This document shows, piece after piece, positions 59,608 to 64,000 of a stretch of 64,000 nucleotides of DNA. Numbering within the stretch: the first letter of the stretch is position 1; each line of letters opens with the position of its first letter. The stretch covers positions 248,001 to 312,000 of the forward strand of contig NZ_PQDH01000002.1 of NCBI RefSeq assembly GCF_002964605.1, in the 5' to 3' direction. The notes beneath the pieces were generated by a model. It saw only the letters and a program-made list of their open reading frames with translations. It was not told where the DNA came from and searched no databases. This DNA is from Vallitalea okinawensis. GTDB taxonomy: Bacteria > Bacillota > Clostridia > Lachnospirales > PQDH01. The translations under genes and the position numbers were made by a program.

Positions 59608-60306
59608 CTACCCACTGATTTTATAGCCATACCCCCAGACAGTTTCAATCTGGCATTGAGCATTAGCTTCCAGCATTTTTTTTCTTAAACGTTTGATTAA
59701 GTGATCCACTTGTCTTGTTTCTCCAAAGTAATCATATCCCCAAATACGTTCAATAATAGTATCCCTTGAAAATGCCATGTTTTTATTCTTGATCAATAAA
59801 AATAACAAGTCGAACTCTTTAGATGTCACTTTGATTTCTTTATGATCAATTAATACAGTTCTATTCTCCTTTGAAATAATGAGATCTTTACAATGTATTT
59901 GATCTACATCCACCTCTTTCGGAGTAGCTTGTTGAGACCTGTTTATTCGTCTAAAAATATTTTTTACTCTTACAATCAGTTCTCTTGGACTAAATGGTTT
60001 TGAGATATAATCGTCACTGCCTAATTCTAATCCAAGTATTCTATCAATTTCCTCATCTTTTGCAGAAACAATTATAATAGGGACTTCACTGGTTTTTCTA
60101 ATTTCTCTACACAAGGTATAGCCATCAACATTAGGCATCATAATATCTATAATCAGCATATCACAGGTTTGCTCACTGAATCTATCCAGAACTTCTTGTC
60201 CATCTTCAAATAGTTCAACTTTATATCCTTCTTTTTCTAAGTAAGTCTTGAGTAATTCTCTTATTTGCTTTTCATCATCTACTACGTATAATAATCTCTG
60301 TTCCAT
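59608..60306 (-). CDS. OmpR-family response regulator
   Basis: 232 residues. Receiver domain with phospho-acceptor Asp in DMLIIDIMMPNVDG (about residue 54), switch residues in PIIIVSAKD and Lys in SDDYISKPFSPREL. The C-terminal winged helix (TSKEFDLLFLLIKNKNMAFS, VDHLIKRLRKKM) binds direct repeats. Co-transcribed with the sensor kinase; AAAGGAGATATAGCAA precedes the ATG. Probable target is the direct-repeat site at 58182-58202. Confidence 0.95.
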   Translation of the reverse strand: MEQRLLYVVDDEKQIRELLKTYLEKEGYKVELFEDGQEVLDRFSEQTCDMLIIDIMMPNVDGYTLCREIRKTSEVPIIIVSAKDEEIDRILGLELGSDDYISKPFSPRELIVRVKNIFRRINRSQQATPKEVDVDQIHCKDLIISKENRTVLIDHKEIKVTSKEFDLLFLLIKNKNMAFSRDTIIERIWGYDYFGETRQVDHLIKRLRKKMLEANAQCQIETVWGYGYKISG

Positions 60307-60471
60307 TTGCTATATCTCCTTTGTATTTATGAAAAACTTATAGTTTGATTATAGCACAATTTTTTATGACGTATAAGTTAATTACTACTTTTGATTTTAC
60401 TGCATTGAATAAAGTAATAGGTTTTTCCAAATACTTGGTATATACCTAATTATACACAATAGGAGGTCATT

Positions 60472-60993
60472 ATGAAAAAATTAAGTTTTATGTTAGTACT
60501 AGTATTAAGTTTAAGTTTAATCGGGTGTACCACTGACAATCTCGATACTAATCCAGATGACAACAATGTTGAATCTCCAGATGGTAATGGAGATGAAATG
60601 ACAGAAGATACTCCTGATCCAGATGAAGCTCCTGATGCCAATGGAGACACTAACGGCGATATGACTGCAACCTATACGGATGGCAGTTACACAAGTATGG
60701 GTGATCCTTGGGATTATGGTTCTGAAGACGCAACAGTGGAAATTAAAGATGGCAAAATGACTAACATTACTTTACGCCGATTTGATTTAGAAGGTAATGA
60801 AGTAGATTATGACATGTGGACTGGTGAAGAAAAAGATGGCAAGGTCTATCCTAACTTAAAGCAATATAGAGAAGATTTAGCTAATGAAATGATAGCAAAA
60901 CAAACCTATGAAGTGGACTCTATTGCTGGTGCAACTGTTTCATCTGAGAACTGGAAACTTGCCGTTAAGCGCGCCCTTGAAGAAGCACAGTAA
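60472..60993 (+). CDS. FMN-binding-domain lipoprotein
   Basis: 173 residues. A lipoprotein signal ends in LSLSLIGC (Cys about residue 19). A low-complexity Asp/Asn/Gly/Pro/Glu linker spans about 20-65, then an FMN_bind domain (TDGSYTSMGDPWDYGSEDAT, TVEIKDGKMTNI) with SIAGATVSSENW near residue 157. The GATVSS part resembles the site where FMN is attached to Thr by the flavin transferase ApbE. It may carry electrons outside the membrane. AGGAGGTCATT precedes the ATG; single gene, divergent from the two-component operon. Confidence 0.82.
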   Translation: MKKLSFMLVLVLSLSLIGCTTDNLDTNPDDNNVESPDGNGDEMTEDTPDPDEAPDANGDTNGDMTATYTDGSYTSMGDPWDYGSEDATVEIKDGKMTNITLRRFDLEGNEVDYDMWTGEEKDGKVYPNLKQYREDLANEMIAKQTYEVDSIAGATVSSENWKLAVKRALEEAQ

Positions 60994-61006
60994 TCATACA
61001 AGATAG

Positions 61007-61049
61007 AAAATAGTCTAGATACGCATTAACGTATATCTAGACTATTTTT
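61007..61049. terminator. Bidirectional terminator between the flavin lipoprotein and GH3 genes
   Basis: A long stem, AAATAGTCTAGATACG / CGTATATCTAGACTATTT with small bulge, followed by TTTATA on the plus strand and an A/T-rich tail on the other. Confidence 0.75.
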
Positions 61050-61052
61050 ATA

Positions 61053-63206
61053 TTATACCAGTTTTATTGTCTGCCTAAGAACCTTCTTACCACTCAGCCT
61101 CTCACTGACTCCATCAGGTTGACTACCACCAATAAAGATTGTATATTCACCTGGTACATAAACTTTTTTACCTTCCTCATTGATAAGCATGAATTGTTCA
61201 GGCAATAAAGTTATTTGTTTTTCTTTAGAATCATTGGGATTTAAATCAATAACTTCTATATTAGCTAAGGACCAATGTGGTACAGGAATACCAGGGTTAT
61301 TGGCTTTTATGTATACTTGAATAACTTCACTTCCTTTTATTATGCCATTATTGGTTACGGTGACACTTACATCGAGTTTTTGATTTTCAGATAATGTTTG
61401 AGATGATACTTGCATATGTGAATATGAATAATCATTATAACTTAATCCATAACCAAAGGGATATAATGGCTCCTTCTCTATATAGCGATATGTTCGTCCT
61501 TTCATATTGTAATCTCTAAAATCAGGTAAATCTTCAGTACTTTTTACAAATGTAACTGGCAGACACCCTGTGAAATCATCTACACCAAACAATAAATCCG
61601 CAAGGGCAGCTCCACCTTCAGCTCCTGGGTACCAAGCTTGAATAACTGCAGATGTATTTTGATCAGCCCATTGTAAATCCATAGCACTACCTGCAAGTAC
61701 AACAACAATAGTTGGAGTCCCCGTTGCAACCACCTTTTCAATCAGTTTATTTTGAAGTCCCGGTAGCTTTAAAGATATCTTATCACCAGCAGCATCTGAG
61801 TTAGAAGCATCCCCTGCTTCCCCTTCAATTAGTGGGTTTAGCCCTACACAAATTACTGCCACATCAGCTCGTTCAGCTACAGATACCGCTTCACTAATTT
61901 TACTTGTAGAATTACCAAAACCATCAATTTGATCACTTTGAATATCACATCCCTCGGAATAATAGACACGTGTATTTTCATTAACAGCTCTTCGAATTCC
62001 CTCCAATGGAGTACATGTTACTGATGGTGTACCATTATAATTTCCTAATAATGCTACCCTATCATCTGCATTAGGTCCAATAATAGCTATTGTGTTTAAT
62101 TTATCTTTTTTTAATGGAAGAAGATTTTTTTCATTTTTTAGTAGTACCATTCCTCTTCTTGCAATATTTTTAGCCAACTCGTGGTGTGCTTCGCAATCAT
62201 TCAATTCATAAGGTATAGATGTATAAGGGTTCTGCTCTTCTGGATCGAATTGTCCCAACCTAAAACGTGTTGCGAAAAGTCTTTTTATAGCCCTATCAAT
62301 CGCATGCTCATTAAGTAACCCTTGCTCTATAGCTGAGAGTAAGAAAGCATACGTATTACCACAATTTAAGTCACTTCCTGCATTAACAGCCAATGCAGCG
62401 GATTCTTGGGGTGTTTCAGTTATTTTATGATACATATGAAAGTCACATATAGCCCCACAGTCTGATACAACATGACCATCAAATCCCCAATCATCTCGTA
62501 AAATATCGTTGAGTAGAGTTGTTGAGCCACAGCATGGCTCACCATTAGTTCTATTATATGCTCCCATGACCGCTTCTACTTCTCCTTCTTTAACACAGGC
62601 TTCAAAGGCTGGTAAATAGGTTTCGTATAAATCCTTCTTGGAAACAATTGCATCAAAAGAATGCCTATGCTTCTCAGGTCCACTATGTACTGCGAAATGT
62701 TTTGCGCAGGCTGCAACTTTTAGGTATTTTGGATCACTACCTTGCAATCCTTGTATAAATGCTACACCTAGCTTTCCTGTTAGGAACGGATCTTCACCAT
62801 AGGTCTCATGGCCACGCCCCCATCTAGGATCTCTAAAAATATTAATATTTGGGGACCAAAAAGTTAATCCCTTATAAATCCCTCTATCTCCCTGCCGTAC
62901 ATACTCATGATGTTTTGCTCGAGCTTCATCAGAAATTACAGTTGCAGCTTCCTTTATTAATCGAGCATCAAAGGATGCAGCCATCCCTATAGCTTGTGGA
63001 AAAACTGTTGCAACACCAGCTCTTGCAACACCATGTAGGCACTCATTCCACCAGTTATATGATGGGATTCCTAACCTATTGATTGCAGGTGAATAATGCA
63101 ACATCTGCGATATTTTTTCCTCTAAAGTTAATCGAGTTACTAAATCATTAACACGTTCTTCTAAAGTTAACTCTGTATCTTGAAAAGAGTAATTATATTT
63201 TTCCAT
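61053..63206 (-). CDS. Glycoside hydrolase family 3 (beta-glucosidase/beta-xylosidase)
   Basis: 717 residues: GH3 N-terminal barrel (YNWWNECLHGVARAG, ATVFPQAIGMAASFD), catalytic nucleophile Asp in HVVSDCGAICDFHMYH (about residue 249), C-terminal sandwich domain (IIGPNADDRVALLGNYNGTP), PA-free, and a final fibronectin III-like domain (EVIQVYIKANNPGIPVPHWS). The WWNE/LHGVARAG form is shared with plant-type xylosidases and many clostridial beta-glucosidases; linkage specificity is open. No signal peptide, so it acts inside on imported oligosaccharides. Divergent from an AraC regulator that may control it. CATGGAGGTAGGTCACT precedes the ATG. Confidence 0.93.
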   Translation of the reverse strand: MEKYNYSFQDTELTLEERVNDLVTRLTLEEKISQMLHYSPAINRLGIPSYNWWNECLHGVARAGVATVFPQAIGMAASFDARLIKEAATVISDEARAKHHEYVRQGDRGIYKGLTFWSPNINIFRDPRWGRGHETYGEDPFLTGKLGVAFIQGLQGSDPKYLKVAACAKHFAVHSGPEKHRHSFDAIVSKKDLYETYLPAFEACVKEGEVEAVMGAYNRTNGEPCCGSTTLLNDILRDDWGFDGHVVSDCGAICDFHMYHKITETPQESAALAVNAGSDLNCGNTYAFLLSAIEQGLLNEHAIDRAIKRLFATRFRLGQFDPEEQNPYTSIPYELNDCEAHHELAKNIARRGMVLLKNEKNLLPLKKDKLNTIAIIGPNADDRVALLGNYNGTPSVTCTPLEGIRRAVNENTRVYYSEGCDIQSDQIDGFGNSTSKISEAVSVAERADVAVICVGLNPLIEGEAGDASNSDAAGDKISLKLPGLQNKLIEKVVATGTPTIVVVLAGSAMDLQWADQNTSAVIQAWYPGAEGGAALADLLFGVDDFTGCLPVTFVKSTEDLPDFRDYNMKGRTYRYIEKEPLYPFGYGLSYNDYSYSHMQVSSQTLSENQKLDVSVTVTNNGIIKGSEVIQVYIKANNPGIPVPHWSLANIEVIDLNPNDSKEKQITLLPEQFMLINEEGKKVYVPGEYTIFIGGSQPDGVSERLSGKKVLRQTIKLV

Positions 63207-63409
63207 AGTGACCTACCTCCATGTCTTTTGAGAACTTCAGTACTATCTTTATTTTATCTATTCCCATAGCTTTGTACAATTCAATATATTCTGTTTTTAT
63301 TTAGAAATCTTATGGTATAATTTTAGTTAAATAGCTATATAGATAGGATTATTTTGTGATAATATAAAAATATTACTTAGGGGTGGTTAAGATAACTATT
63401 AATGAAGAT

Positions 63410-64000
63410 ATGTTTAATCCCAAACTACTGTATTGTTCCTATTTTTCTCAAGGTATGGTCATGCCTATAGGAAAAGAACTTAATAAACGAACAGTTTATG
63501 ATTATGAATTAGAACTCATCACAGAAAGCCTTGGAGGATGGATGTATATTGATAATAGAAGAGTAGACGTACATCAAGGTGACATATTATTTAGACAGCC
63601 TGGTCAAACAACACAAGGTGTAATGCGCTATAACAGTATTTGGACATGCTTTCAGTTTGCTCAATTGGAGTCCTCTTTTACTCCTGATTATTTACATACT
63701 GAGAAAAGAAAAATTACCGAGCGCATTAACCATCCAATTATTAACCAAATTAGAGAAAAAAATATATGTGGGCATTTTGATAAATACTTCAACATCTTTA
63801 TGGAGTTATTTAATCATCATATTAACCCTCAGCAGGGTTCAGAAATATACATAAAGTCTTTACTCCTTCAACTGACCTACAGACTCTCTCTGCAATCAAG
63901 AGAAGATACATTAATGGAACAGCAAAACAGTAATAAAATGTGTGAAGTTGGTGAATACATAAGAAATAATTTAGACAAAGATCTATCTCTACGAACGTTA
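63410..64000 (+). CDS. AraC-family regulator (3' end outside window)
   Basis: 197 codons to the window edge. N-terminal cupin-like sensor (YELELITESLGGWMYIDN, VDVHQGDILFRQPGQTTQG), a helical linker, and the start of the AraC DNA-binding domain (GEYIRNNLDKDLSLRTL) at the edge. Typical sugar-responsive regulator. I report the first in-frame ATG (63410), but AGGGGTGG (63379-63386) lies too far upstream for it. The open frame extends back to a GTG at 63383 inside that site and an ATA at 63392, so the true start is uncertain. Divergent from the GH3 gene, its likely target. Confidence 0.75.
   Translation, partial: MFNPKLLYCSYFSQGMVMPIGKELNKRTVYDYELELITESLGGWMYIDNRRVDVHQGDILFRQPGQTTQGVMRYNSIWTCFQFAQLESSFTPDYLHTEKRKITERINHPIINQIREKNICGHFDKYFNIFMELFNHHINPQQGSEIYIKSLLLQLTYRLSLQSREDTLMEQQNSNKMCEVGEYIRNNLDKDLSLRTL

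Overview
The window is AT-rich DNA with strong AGGAGG-type ribosome binding sites, T-box leaders on two aminoacyl-tRNA synthetase genes, many intrinsic terminators and a candidate sporulation sigma-E promoter. These point to an anaerobic, motile, spore-forming Clostridia member, perhaps in the Lachnospirales/Vallitalea neighbourhood; the genus is inference only. No phage, insertion sequence or CRISPR array is visible.

Layout. 1-3.3 kb: a GlpA-like FAD oxidoreductase cut by the window edge, a GntR-fructokinase pair and a UPF0316 membrane protein. 3.5-7.7 kb: an operon of two sugar-ABC permeases, an HlyD-type adaptor and a MacB-like permease without ATPase or binding protein. 8-13.7 kb: two chemoreceptors, a flavin reductase-like protein and an FNT channel. 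13.9-20.7 kb: tyrS with T-box, queG, dusA-like, DegV and ABC-F genes. 21-23.7 kb: small envelope, coat-like and redox genes, including a 48-codon gene.

23.8-31.9 kb holds the most interesting locus, an eight-gene operon ending in its own TetR gene. It encodes two SCP2-like proteins, a class III aminotransferase, a split transketolase, a VOC protein and an Old Yellow Enzyme/FadH-type flavoprotein with an Asp where a cluster Cys is expected. A TetR-type palindrome lies just after the -10 of its promoter. I do not recognise the pathway.

32-36.9 kb: a phosphatase-like protein, tRNA-Val(GAC), a transglutaminase/AraC/DinB operon, an SDR and a DsrE/YedF protein. 36.9-43.4 kb: a TRAP transporter with a PHP protein, an RpiR regulator and an organophosphate-type MFS carrier. 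A shared box lies upstream of the -35 of both transport promoters and overlaps the -35 of rpiR, suggesting one regulon. 43.7-54.2 kb: DUF4362, MFS, membrane and coiled-coil proteins, metG with T-box, Nudix, GNAT, PhnP-like MBL and esterase genes, then a 5'-truncated gene remnant. 54.3-64 kb: an XRE-methyltransferase fusion, a hydrolase-TetR pair with its own operator, a secreted Glu/Ala-rich repeat protein beside a two-component system and its probable direct-repeat site, a flavin-binding lipoprotein, a GH3 glycosidase and the start of an AraC regulator.

Two copies of an imperfect-palindrome element of about 50 bp (tyrS leader and 42.05 kb) are the only dispersed repeat found by eye.
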